DNA of 64,000 nucleotides from Pseudomonas sp. BP8. GTDB lineage: Bacteria; Pseudomonadota; Gammaproteobacteria; Pseudomonadales; Pseudomonadaceae. The DNA lies in the NCBI RefSeq assembly GCF_017875955.1, contig NZ_JAGINK010000001.1, positions 4,308,501 to 4,372,500 on the forward strand, read 5' to 3'. The position numbers and the translations under genes are program-made. Of the stretch, positions 51,705-61,016 are shown one piece after another. A model generated the notes under the pieces. That model had not been told where the DNA came from and did not search any database. It saw only the letters and a list, made by a program, of their open reading frames with translations. Each line of letters starts with the position of its first letter. The stretch's first letter is position 1.

Positions 51705-54639
51705 ATGGCCGTTGAAGCAGGGAAGTACACAGACGTCTATCGCAGCTGGCAGCAGCATCTGTTCAATTTCAATCTGGCCGTCCGGGATACCCAGACGCCG
51801 GGTTTGCGCAAGCCGCAACTGGCCGCGCTGTATGCCGCGCTAGGGCACATGGTGATGGCACCCGCCACGACTGCCACTATCGTGATGCCGACCGGCACCG
51901 GGAAAACCGACACTATGCTCGGGCTACTGGTCGCAGGTCGATTGCCCAGGACCCTGGTGCTAGTGCCATCCGATCCGTTGCGTTCGCAACTGGTCGAGAA
52001 ATGCCTTGAACTGAAGAAGCTACGGGAGATCGGTGCCGTTTCGACCACCGCACTGAACCGTGCAGGCGATCGGTTCAGGCCTTTCGGCTGACGGGGTCCA
52101 ACAGCTAGCCGAGGCCAACGTCATCGTTGCCACGCCGCAAGCGCTGCAACGCTTTGACCAGCCAGCCTTGGAGACTATGGCCGCGTTGTGCAGCCACTTG
52201 ATAATTGATGAGGCGCACCATGTGGCAGCCTTGACCTGGGACCGGGTCAAAAACGCGTTCAAGGATAAGCCCTGCCTGCAGTTCACGGCCACGCCGTTCC
52301 GTGAGGACAACCAGCCGCTTGATGGCAAGATCATTTACAACTACCCGCTGAAGGATGCCCAGATCGATGGCTACTTCAAGGCGATCGAGTTCCATCCCGT
52401 GCGCGAGTACAACCTGGAACTGGCGGACCAGGTGGTGGCTGACAAGGCAGTCGAGCTGTTGCGAAACGACCGCGCGCAAGGGTTCAACCACCTGCTGATG
52501 GTACGTGCAAGGTCGCAGAAGCGTGCCGCCGCACTTTTTGAATTATATAAACAGCATGAGGATCTTTCGCCCATCCTCATCCACAGCAAGGTGCCGAATC
52601 GAGCCAAGCTACTGCGTGAAATCGTCGAGAAGAAATACAAGATCATCGTCTGCGTGGACATGCTGGGGGAAGGTTTCGATTTGCCGGAGCTGAAGATTGC
52701 GGCTATCCACGACCAGCACCGCAGTCCCGCCGTCACCCTGCAGTTTATCGGTCGCCTGACGCGAGTCGATGATTCGCTCGGTGACGCCAAGTTCGTCTCG
52801 AACATCGCCAACCAGAAAGTCGATTACCAGATGGCGGTGTTGTACAAGGAAAGTGCCGACTGGAGTGCGGTGATCCGCGATGTCAGCCAGAACAAGATCG
52901 CCCGCGAGATCGAGAAGGAGACGTTCACCGAACAGTTTCCGGAGGATGCCGATGCTGAGGACATTTTCGGCTTGAACCCCAACCCCAAGACCAGTGCGAT
53001 CGCCTATCATGTAGAGCGCAACGACTGGAGACCCGAGAAGGCCAAGCACTTCTCGCAGAAGAGGGAGCCGCTGCAGCTACTGTCCATCAACGACGAAGCC
53101 GACACCATCATAATGGTAACGCGGCGCGAAACGCCCGTAGGCTGGGCGCAGACGTCGTCGATCCTGGACACCAACTGGATCCTCTATTTGGCGTACTACC
53201 ATGCGCCCGACAAGACGCTGTTCGTTCACTCTTCCGGGGATGAATCGCAAACCAACCGATTCCTGAGCCTGATCGCCAAGGATGCCCGGCGCATCAGCGG
53301 CGAGCCGACCTTCCGCCCCCTGCACGGCATCAAACTCATGAAGCTGCAGAACGTGGGCCTGTCGCGCATGCGCAAGGATCTGCGCTTCACCATGCATGTT
53401 GGGCGCGACATCAATACCGTCATCAGTGAAATCGAGAACGGTACGGCGAGGAAGTCCAACATCTTCGCAACCGGCTACGAAGATGGCCGGCGCACCACCG
53501 TTGGTTGCTCGCACAAGGGCAAGATCTGGGAAATGAACGCGTCGAGCATCAATGACTGGATCGAGTGGTGCAAGCGCGCCTCGCAGAAGCTCAACGACGC
53601 GACGATCAACCCCTCTGAAGTGCTAAAAGATGTGATTCGCTCAGAAAAGATCGAGCGGGAGTGGCCCGAGGGACTGTTCTATGCCGATTGGCCGACGTCG
53701 ATCCTGATCGAAAATGAACAGAAGATCTCGTTGGCGTACCTGGCTGAGGTGTTCAACCTGCTGGATGTTGAATTGGGCAAACCCAGAAGGATCGATGCAC
53801 TGACTCTGGAGGTGCCCGTCAGCACAACGGCAATCGATGGCACGGAGCGCCACCTGCCTGATATCACGATCCGGCTGTTGGATGACGCTTATAAATTTTC
53901 CTGCCCGGGGGTCAAGATCGTCTTCGCTGAAGAGAGCTCGTTCGAGCAGTACCTGGATACTAACCCACTGGTGCTGCTTGCCGTCGACGGTTCGATTGTC
54001 GAAGGCAATTACCGCTACTTCTCCCCCAACAGTTTGGGCCTGAGGCTGCCGGTCACCCTGATCGAAGCCTGGGATTGGGGCACGACTAAGATCCACAGTG
54101 AGTCGATGCGGGCGGACCGCAATCCGGACACCGTTCAGGGGTTCACCTATAGTCGAATCGAGAACGATTACACGTTTATTTTCAACGATGATGGTGCCGG
54201 TGAAATCGCCGACCTAGTGGCGATCAAGGAAAGCAAGGACGCTATCTTTGTCGACCTGTACCACTGCAAATATTGCCCTCAACAAGGTGGCGAAGCGCGA
54301 CCGGGCGCGCGCGTTTCCGATGTCTACGAGGTCTGCGGCCAGGCATCACGCTCGGTGAAGTGGTTGCACACGGAAGAAAAGTTCTTCAACCGCTTATTGC
54401 AGCGCTACCAGCAATCGCTGCCCAAAGGCTTTGACAGGATTCTAAAGGGTGAGCCCATGGATTTGGAGCTGCTGCGTAATAAGTGCCACGACCACGAGAT
54501 GGTATTCCGCTTTGTGATCGTCCAACCCGCTATTTCGGCAGGTAAGGTCTCCGCTGATCAGTTAGCCGTGCTGGGTACCAGTTACGCGTACATCAAGAGC
54601 GTGTCCGGCTCGGATGTTCGTGTTATTACCAGCGTTTGA
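51705..54639 (+). pseudogene. Superfamily 2 helicase with C-terminal nuclease-like domain, frameshifted
   Basis: Two overlapping frames together encode about 970 residues. The first (51705-52091) has Walker A 'MPTGTGKTDTM' and 'RTLVLVPSDPLRSQL'. The second (52060-54639) has the DEAH box 'LIIDEAHHVAAL', motif V 'VDMLGEGFDLPEL' and motif VI 'LQFIGRLTRVD', then a long C-terminal region with 'DDGAGEIADLVAIKESKD' and 'IFVDLYHCKYC', which may be a PD-(D/E)XK nuclease. The shift lies at about 52060-52082, within helicase core sequence, so a ribosome would stop after motif Ia. It is either a real mutation or a sequencing error. Confidence 0.78.
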
Positions 54640-54868
54640 ATTAGGATCGCTACCGCCTGGTGGCGCTGAACACTCCGCCTAGTCGCCATTAGATGAGTCA
54701 GGGACGACCGCAGCTGCAGCCCCACGGACAGTGACAAAGTGCTCCGGAGTCGCCGGTTATACTCGATTTCCTGGGGCATGCTGGTGGGAGGGTTTGGCCA
54801 TGACGCTGACGTGGTCGTAAAGGGCGTCAGCTTGTGGCCAAAAATCTCCTCAAGCCTTTCAACCAGGG

Positions 54869-55138
54869 GTGATTGATCGATGCCCAATGAAGACATCATG
54901 CACGGTCGGTGAAACCGTGCTCTATCATGGTGAAAACCGAACTCAACCACTGTTGCGTATTGAATTCGGCATCCCCTGCGAGCGGGATCGGGAACAGGCT
55001 TCAGAGCTGATGGATTACGCTCGAGACTTGACCACAGATGGTTTGATTGAGGGTAAGCCAGCGTTTAACTGGGCTAGCAATATCTATGCGCGCTGGGTAA
55101 AGCTGCTGGATGATACGGAGCTGGGGGTGATGCGCTGA
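54869..55138 (+). CDS. DUF3077-type small protein, degenerate copy
   Basis: 89 codons from GTG 54869. It is clearly a relative of the 46655 gene ('TVGETVLYHGENRTQPLLRI', 'GIPCERDREQASELMDYARD', 'LLDDTELGVM'). In another frame ATG 54880 begins 'MPNEDIM', the likely original N terminus, and the segment before LLDD is altered, so frameshifts have probably damaged both ends. It may be a pseudogene. Confidence 0.6.
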   Translation: MIDRCPMKTSCTVGETVLYHGENRTQPLLRIEFGIPCERDREQASELMDYARDLTTDGLIEGKPAFNWASNIYARWVKLLDDTELGVMR

Positions 55139-55168
55139 GCTCGAGTCGAGCCCAAAGCATACCCCCCA

Positions 55169-56275
55169 CTACATAACCTCACTAGCGTCCATATCATCGA
55201 AATGAGGAAAGCGCTCCTTCAATCGCTCGATAGTTGCTCTCCATTTCGGCGTCTTGGGCCGGCAAACCGTATTCTGATTCCCGAACATTCCAATCTCACG
55301 AACCGCCAAGCTAATCGGAACTGTTTGTAGCCACTGGATCGGGACGAAATATTCGCAGTGCTCAGGGTCATCAATGAATTCGGCGTGATAGCTGGCGCGG
55401 ACCGCGACTTCCATTACCGGCCGCTCCTCGCCATCCTTCATCACCCTGAATTCATTTGCTGCGACAGCACGGCCGAGCACGCGACCAACCCCCACATAAC
55501 CTTGCTGGGGAATATTGATCCACACACGATCCTCTGCGGCCAACAGCTGGAGCGTCTTGCTGTACCAGGGACCTCCACCGCCGGATATGAACCCGAACTC
55601 CACAGCATCGGCCCATGAGCGTGAATTCGAGTCTCCAAATGAGCAGTAAAACTCGCCATTCCAAGGCTCACTCAGCCCTTGGCTGGCAGACGCGGCATTC
55701 ACTTGGGTCTGCACTGGATCGAGCAACCAGGACCTACTCAGCAATTGTTGCTCGCCTGCCTGAAAGACCTGGAAGCAGAGCACGTTGATCGGAATGTCGC
55801 GCTTGCTGAGGTATTGCACGATCCGCTCGCTACTCGCATCCAACTCTGTGGCGACGATTATCAACTGATGGCTGGCATTCAGCTCATCGTCATCCAGCAC
55901 ACGGCCGAAACGTGTTTGGAAGTCAACAGAGAGGCTTTGCCCTGGACGGAAACGTTGATAAATCGCAGCGATATCGCTTTCCGTCAGGCCATCTACCCAG
56001 GCAGCGTAATCGAGTGTTTGAGCAACCACCTCGCGAGGCGTACGGTCTCGTTTGAGCTCAATCAGGACAAGGCTGCCGTCAGGGGCGACAGCGAGCAGGT
56101 CAATGCGCCCACCCGCATCTGTAGGCTCCTGCCGTCCTATGAGCATCCATTCTTCAGACAGAATGCTCGGCGAGTTGACGATCATTTCCTCTAAAAGCTG
56201 CTCACTTGGCAATTGGCTTTGGTACAGCTTTTTTGGTGCAGAGCCAACGGTCCAAACGTCGGTTTTGATGGGCAC
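55169..56275 (-). CDS. PD-(D/E)XK nuclease with PUA/EVE-like C-terminal domain
   Basis: 368 residues. The N-terminal ~115 residues form a NucS/DUF91-like nuclease with D59 in 'AGGRIDLLAV' and E73-x-K75 in 'LVLIELKRD', preceded by a conserved glutamate in 'LLEEMIVNSPSIL'. The C-terminal ~150 residues ('RVWINIPQQGYVGVGRVLG', 'CEYFVPIQWLQTV') look like a PUA/EVE-type reader. The pair suggests cleavage of modified or foreign DNA. GTG 56275 follows AAGGA by eight bases. It reads against the helicase gene. Confidence 0.75.
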   Translation of the reverse strand: MPIKTDVWTVGSAPKKLYQSQLPSEQLLEEMIVNSPSILSEEWMLIGRQEPTDAGGRIDLLAVAPDGSLVLIELKRDRTPREVVAQTLDYAAWVDGLTESDIAAIYQRFRPGQSLSVDFQTRFGRVLDDDELNASHQLIIVATELDASSERIVQYLSKRDIPINVLCFQVFQAGEQQLLSRSWLLDPVQTQVNAASASQGLSEPWNGEFYCSFGDSNSRSWADAVEFGFISGGGGPWYSKTLQLLAAEDRVWINIPQQGYVGVGRVLGRAVAANEFRVMKDGEERPVMEVAVRASYHAEFIDDPEHCEYFVPIQWLQTVPISLAVREIGMFGNQNTVCRPKTPKWRATIERLKERFPHFDDMDASEVM

Positions 56276-56628
56276 GGAGCATTCCTTGAGCGCTATGTTG
56301 GGCGGTAGTGAAGCATGGATCGGAGAGACTTTGAAGCTGCTCTTCGGGCTCGTCAGAGCCTGGTCATCGTGGAAACTACACCCCCTGGCTCACGACGTTA
56401 TCGACGGTATCATCAAGGAAGCCAAAGCCGGGCTGGACAAAATCTTGAGGGGTAAGCCCAACGCTCGTATTTCTCTCCGTGCGTAAACCTGCGGTGGGAT
56501 GAAGCCGATTTTCCAGGCGCTGTAAAAAGACTATTCAAGGTTGAAGAAAAAGAATTTTAATTCACCTCGATTGCGCCGCTCTCGAAAGGAGCGGCGTTGT
56601 AACTGACCCTTACTAAAATTGGTGCCCT
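56276..56628. other. Gap with one doubtful short frame
   Basis: Between two divergent genes. A 63-codon frame occupies 56295-56486; otherwise the stretch is AT-rich with no dyad that stood out, and should contain both promoters. Confidence 0.4.
56295..56486 (+). CDS. Doubtful small protein
   Basis: 63 residues, helical, with 'AHDVIDGIIKEAKAGLDKIL' and the end 'NARISLRA'. The sequence looks protein-like, but the ATG at 56295 has no good ribosome site. It may equally be the tail of a lost gene. Confidence 0.3.
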   Translation: MLGGSEAWIGETLKLLFGLVRAWSSWKLHPLAHDVIDGIIKEAKAGLDKILRGKPNARISLRA

Positions 56629-57201
56629 ATGATGCGCTTTAGCTCTCGCGTTGCTCTTCCGCAATATTCCGAATTCTTCCGCACTGAGTACGACCAGCAA
56701 CAGAATGTTGGTGCCCTCGGCGCCCACTACTCCATTCTCCGCCTCCCCTTGATCTCCAAGCCCGATAGCCCTGTAGAGCTGCAGCGCCTGGCCGTAATTT
56801 GGGATCAAGACCACGATGAGCGTGTCATCACTTTACTGGAAGCTGCCTATTTCAAAGGCCTGCTTGCACCTGGAATCCTCTATCTCGCTGAGCACAAGGG
56901 TCACGTAGCAGTGATCACCAATAACGACTTCGACAAGGCTGAAAGGAAACGCCAGTCCCGTTTATGGCAGCGCGTCAGCGATGAGGTCATTACGGGCGAT
57001 CAGTTCAAAGTAGAGATAATGCTTGAAGAGGATTACCTCTTCGACCTTCAGGAAGAACTGCGCCCGTTGTTCAAGACTTATCTTGAGCATATCGATCACG
57101 CCTGGACACTTGGCCCGAACGCCTATCATCGTCGCAATGACTCGGATCGACCGCGCGGAGACCTCTTCAATACAGTTAATTTGAGTAAGCGCTCCTGGTA
57201 A
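56629..57201 (+). CDS. Hypothetical protein in the defence island
   Basis: 190 residues without membrane helices. 'FSSRVALPQYSEFFRTEYDQ' begins it and 'VEIMLEEDYLFDLQEELRPL' lies near the middle. No motif or family was recognised. It is transcribed alone, directly next to an IS66 element that separates it from the Zorya operon. Its reading frame is intact and its location suggests a defence-related accessory role; this is only inference. Confidence 0.55.
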   Translation: MMRFSSRVALPQYSEFFRTEYDQQQNVGALGAHYSILRLPLISKPDSPVELQRLAVIWDQDHDERVITLLEAAYFKGLLAPGILYLAEHKGHVAVITNNDFDKAERKRQSRLWQRVSDEVITGDQFKVEIMLEEDYLFDLQEELRPLFKTYLEHIDHAWTLGPNAYHRRNDSDRPRGDLFNTVNLSKRSW

Positions 57202-57309
57202 ATAATGCGGTGCCAAATCATCAGGTTCAACCCTGAAATTCTTACTGCTTCCTGACTCGAATACAAGGCACTTACGCTGTAAGCGTCCGCCCAACTCACC
57301 TTGCGTATG

Positions 57310-58830
57310 TTAGGCAGACACCCACTGATGCGGTAACAGTTGCCCGATCTCACTGGCCCGTTGCGTCGGCAACCGCGTCAGTACATCTTTGAGATAGGCA
57401 TACGGATCATGCCCATTCATGCGCGCCGATTGGATCAGGCTCATGATTGCAGCTGCTCGTTTGCCGCTGCGCAACGACCCGGCAAATAACCAGTTCGAGC
57501 GCCCGAGTGCCCATGGCCGTATCTGGTTTTCAACTTGGTTGTTGTCGATGGGCACAGCACCATCGTCCAGGTAGCGCGTCAGCGCTACCCAGCGTTTCAG
57601 GCTGTAGTCGAGGGCTTTGGCCGTGGCTGATCCGTTGGGCACCAGGTCGCGCTGGGCCAACATCCAGTCATGCAATTTTTTACTGATCGGTACCGCCATT
57701 TCCTGACGTATTCGCCAGCGATCTTCATCACTCATGTCCCGCGCCTGGCGTTCCACCTCGTACAGGCCGCTGATCGAGTGCAACGCCTGTTCGGCTAGCT
57801 GACTTTTGTTCGCCACATGCAGATCGAAAAACTTGCGACGGGCGTGGGCCATGCAGCCGATCTCAGTGATGCCTTGCTCAAAACCAGCTTTATAGCCAGC
57901 GAAGTCATCGCAAACGAGCTTGCCGTTCCAGTCGCCCAGGAAGTTACGCGCGTGTTCGCCAGCACGGCTTGGGCTGAAGTCGTAGACCACCGCCTTGAGC
58001 GCCGAAAACGGCGTCGTGCTGTAGGCCCAGACATAGGCTCGGTGGGTTTTCTTCTCGCCCGGCGCAAGCATTTGCACCGGCGTTTCATCAGCGTGAATCA
58101 CGCCCTGGTTCAGAACGGCTTCACGCAGTGCATCGACCAGCGGCTGGAGCCGCACACCGGTTTGTCCGACCCACTGGGCAAGGGTCGAACGAGCGATTGC
58201 CAGCCCCGCGCGGCCAAAGATTTTCTCCTGCCGGTACAGCGGCAAGTGGTCGGCAAACTTCGCCATCATCACGTGGGCCAACAAGCCTGTGTCGATAACC
58301 TGCGCCGGCACCGGCGCCTGCATCAGTATCTCGCACTGACGGCAGGCCCATTTGCCACGCACATGTTGCTCGACAGTGAACACGCCCGGCGTGTAATCCA
58401 GCTTCTCGCTGACGTCTTCGCCGATGCGCTGAAGTTGGCAGCCACAGGCGCACTGAGTCTCTTCGGGTTCGTGACGAATCACTGTGCGTGGAAACTGCGG
58501 CGGCAATGGCGCACGTTTCGGAGATTGCCGTGGCTCGGCTTGTGGCGAAGCTGGAAGGAGCTGTTTCAGTTCTGCTTCGATAGCTTCAAGGTCTGTGTCG
58601 AGCAGGTCATCCAGCAAGCTGCCTTGCGCCGGGCTGATTTGCTCGCTGCGCTTAGCAAACTTGTGGCGCTTGAGCAGGGCGATTTCGAACTTGAACTGTT
58701 CGATGAGGATTTCATCGTTCTGGATCTTCCTGCTCATCGCCTCGACTTGGGACTGCAACTGCAGCGCCTGTGCCGCCAAGGCACGGAGCTGTTTCGGGGT
58801 CATCTGGTCGAGGTTGGGCGAGAAAGTCAT
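57310..58830 (-). CDS. tnpC: IS66 transposase
   Basis: 506 residues. A leucine-rich coiled coil starts the protein ('QALQLQSQVEAMSRKIQN'). A zinc-finger-like 'CACGC' and 'CRQCE' follow. The DDE domain includes 'VIHADETPVQML', 'LVCDDFAGYKAGF' and 'PIDNNQVENQIRPWALGR'. It is complete. Start at ATG 58830; the 3' end lies in the left terminal repeat. Confidence 0.95.
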   Translation of the reverse strand: MTFSPNLDQMTPKQLRALAAQALQLQSQVEAMSRKIQNDEILIEQFKFEIALLKRHKFAKRSEQISPAQGSLLDDLLDTDLEAIEAELKQLLPASPQAEPRQSPKRAPLPPQFPRTVIRHEPEETQCACGCQLQRIGEDVSEKLDYTPGVFTVEQHVRGKWACRQCEILMQAPVPAQVIDTGLLAHVMMAKFADHLPLYRQEKIFGRAGLAIARSTLAQWVGQTGVRLQPLVDALREAVLNQGVIHADETPVQMLAPGEKKTHRAYVWAYSTTPFSALKAVVYDFSPSRAGEHARNFLGDWNGKLVCDDFAGYKAGFEQGITEIGCMAHARRKFFDLHVANKSQLAEQALHSISGLYEVERQARDMSDEDRWRIRQEMAVPISKKLHDWMLAQRDLVPNGSATAKALDYSLKRWVALTRYLDDGAVPIDNNQVENQIRPWALGRSNWLFAGSLRSGKRAAAIMSLIQSARMNGHDPYAYLKDVLTRLPTQRASEIGQLLPHQWVSA

Positions 58831-58893
58831 GCCGCCGATTGTGCCAGAGCAGGCCCGAAACGACGACAAGCAGACCGGTCAAATGGCCGGCGA

Positions 58894-59229
58894 TTACAGC
58901 ATGCTGATCACGCCACCCGTACCGACTCGCTGCCACGGCAAACCCAGTACCAACGCCTGGAGTTGTTCGCTGTCGAGTTCGACCTCGCAGCCGTGGCGAA
59001 TTCCGGGCCAGTGAAACTTGCCTTGGTTCAGTCGCCGCGCCGCAAGCCAGACGCCCACGCCATCGTGCACCAGTACTTTCATCCAGTTAGCCCGACGATT
59101 GGCGAACAGATAAGCGCAGTGCGGCTTCGCCGCACCGAACACTGCGATCACCCGGGCTAATGCGGTTTCGGTGCCGGCGCGCATATCCATCGGCTCGGTG
59201 GCCAGCCAGATTGCATCGATGCGGATCAT
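58894..59229 (-). CDS. tnpB: IS66 accessory protein TnpB
   Basis: 111 residues starting 'MIRIDAIWLATEPMDMRAG' with 'HCAYLFANRRANWMKVLVHD', the standard IS66 Orf2 (TnpB) pattern. It is needed for transposition with TnpA. The ATG overlaps the end of tnpA by four bases. Confidence 0.95.
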   Translation of the reverse strand: MIRIDAIWLATEPMDMRAGTETALARVIAVFGAAKPHCAYLFANRRANWMKVLVHDGVGVWLAARRLNQGKFHWPGIRHGCEVELDSEQLQALVLGLPWQRVGTGGVISML

Positions 59230-59546
59230 TGAGCGACAGCCCGGATAAATTGCGCGCAGCCCTCGGGATCTGAGGTTGGCCATTTCACTGTGATCACTTG
59301 GCCGGCCATGGGCAACTCGATGATCACTGACGCTTCGGCTGGCCGTTTAGGTACGGCTTTTAGCGGGACGAATGCCGGTAGTGAAGTCGCTGCGGGCTGG
59401 TCTCGATAGAGCGGCATCCATTTTCGGATGACGTTGGCATTGATGCCGTGGCTGATGGCGACACTTGAGACAGTCGCCCCAGGTTGCAGGCATTCCTGAA
59501 CGACTTGGGCTTTGAACGGTTTCGGATAAGAGCTTCGTTGGCGCAT
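59226..59546 (-). CDS. tnpA: IS66 accessory protein TnpA
   Basis: 106 residues with an N-terminal helix-turn-helix ('PGATVSSVAISHGINANVIR') typical of IS66 Orf1. First gene of the element, translationally coupled to tnpB. Confidence 0.93.
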   Translation of the reverse strand: MRQRSSYPKPFKAQVVQECLQPGATVSSVAISHGINANVIRKWMPLYRDQPAATSLPAFVPLKAVPKRPAEASVIIELPMAGQVITVKWPTSDPEGCAQFIRAVAQ

Positions 59547-59927
59547 GGAAATCCTGGCGATAAGGGCGATCGCGTCCGCTTAAAAATACGCGGACACCAT
59601 CGCCCTTAAAGCTGGAGTTCGGAAGGTGAGTTCGCCGGACGCTTACCCTTCGAGAACGTGGCCACCACCTAGTTCGAGCTCGAAAGACGCTGTCACCCCT
59701 GCCTACTCCGAGGACATTTGGCGGTCGCTCGCACTGGACCTCTACGAACAACCACCGACGAGCGTCATTGAGCAATATTAAGGCCTTATAGCTATGCCTA
59801 CACCCTACAGCACCAACCGATACGAAATTAGTACCTTTCTCGCCCATAAGACGCGCGATAATTTCTCAAAATGAATTCACAAAATCGCTTTCTCTCTGAC
59901 TACGACGCGAGCCAGCAGGTCTAATTT

Positions 59928-61016
59928 TCAAGAATAACTCCGTATAAAATCAGCTGGACTAACAATAGTCCAATCTTCCATTACAGGAGCATCAGTAACA
60001 CTGATGGCGACACGCCTTTTCTTCCAGGCCACCTCCACTTCAAAAGTAGTGACCCGGTCCTGGCTCACCAGCCCGTAGCCGACTTCCGGAGCCTCAAAAC
60101 CTCTGTGCTTCGCATGCATTAAGGCTCCAAGTACAGAAAGGTCCGCGAGCTCGAGCACTAGCGTCCAATCACCTGTGAGGATGCATTGCTCACGACGCAG
60201 GCGTGTCAGCAACTGCATATCGGTTATAGATATGAACATATGATCATGTAACGGCTGCTTGCGATGGCAATCCGCACACAATGGTCGGAGATTGACACTA
60301 CTGTTGTCCTGTTTCAGCCCATTGACATGGTGTACATGCAACAGATGCCGGTGTTCATCCAGACTCAAACCACAGCCATCGCACTTAAAACCACAGCGCC
60401 GCCGCACATTGGTCGACATCTCGGCCCAATCCTCAGTGTAATCATTGCCAATGGCGCGTTGCGTAATATTACGAGGCCGATAGGTGAAGCTAGTGCTGTA
60501 GGTTTCAAAGAAGCGCGCGATTTCAAAGCTTTGCCAAATATGTGAGCGCGTGGGGTCATGGCAATAATTCTGATAATTGAGTTTTTCTAGGCAGTTCTTG
60601 CAGACCATCAAGCGCGAGTCCAATTCTTCCGAAATTCCGCGACTACTCTTGCCGCTGATCGGAAAGATACCCGTCAGGTTATTGGTTACCACATACCTCT
60701 CGAATCGCCCTTTTGCACGCATGTCCGCTAGAGTCTTGCAGTCCGCCACATGGAACCTTTTTCCTTTATCGGGAGAAGCTTGCACCACATCAACCGGAGA
60801 AAACTGGTCAGGAATATAGAGCAGTACCTGTCGACCATCGACGCTCAGCAACCCATTGATGACATCCAGATCTTCAAGGCGAACTTCACGTCCTCCCAGC
60901 AGCTCAATATCGATGGGATCAAGCTGCGCCGCTGCGACCCAGTCGAACTCAACTGGGGCAGCGCTAAGCCGCTTCACTTGCTTCCACAGCTCGGAAAAAT
61001 CAGCCCTGATTTCCAT
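59928..61016 (-). CDS. zorE: ZorE, HNH-nuclease effector of type II Zorya
   Basis: 362 residues. The C-terminal HNH region has C212-x2-C215, 'HLLHVHHVNGLKQDN' (H227, H229, H230, N232), N242 and 'LCADCHRK' (C247, C250, H251). An extra cysteine pair C139-x2-C142 lies in 'LMVCKNCLEKL'. The N-terminal ~130 residues are unassigned. Next to zorA and zorB, an HNH protein is the defining third member of type II Zorya. It overlaps zorB by 17 bases; ATG 61016 (MEIRADF) is preceded by AGAGG. Confidence 0.85.
   Translation of the reverse strand: MEIRADFSELWKQVKRLSAAPVEFDWVAAAQLDPIDIELLGGREVRLEDLDVINGLLSVDGRQVLLYIPDQFSPVDVVQASPDKGKRFHVADCKTLADMRAKGRFERYVVTNNLTGIFPISGKSSRGISEELDSRLMVCKNCLEKLNYQNYCHDPTRSHIWQSFEIARFFETYSTSFTYRPRNITQRAIGNDYTEDWAEMSTNVRRRCGFKCDGCGLSLDEHRHLLHVHHVNGLKQDNSSVNLRPLCADCHRKQPLHDHMFISITDMQLLTRLRREQCILTGDWTLVLELADLSVLGALMHAKHRGFEAPEVGYGLVSQDRVTTFEVEVAWKKRRVAISVTDAPVMEDWTIVSPADFIRSYS

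Larger units (their letters stand above)
57279..59647 (-). mobile_element. IS66-family insertion sequence
   Basis: 2,369 bases with three genes and imperfect terminal inverted repeats. Both ends begin 'gtaagcgtccg' and share 'aactcacctt' when read inward (57279 and 59647). IS66 elements normally create 8-base target duplications, but the flanks here (cttacgct and ccttcgag) differ, so the element or its surroundings have recombined since insertion. It lies between the 190-residue gene and zorE. Confidence 0.93.

Noticed and set aside
52040..52100. Programmed frameshift in the helicase gene
   Set aside because: No slippery heptamer or following stem was evident, so mutation or sequencing error is simpler.
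59648..59927. Coding remnant between the IS66 element and zorE
   Set aside because: Frames there are short and mostly antisense to the IS; nothing resembled a known protein.
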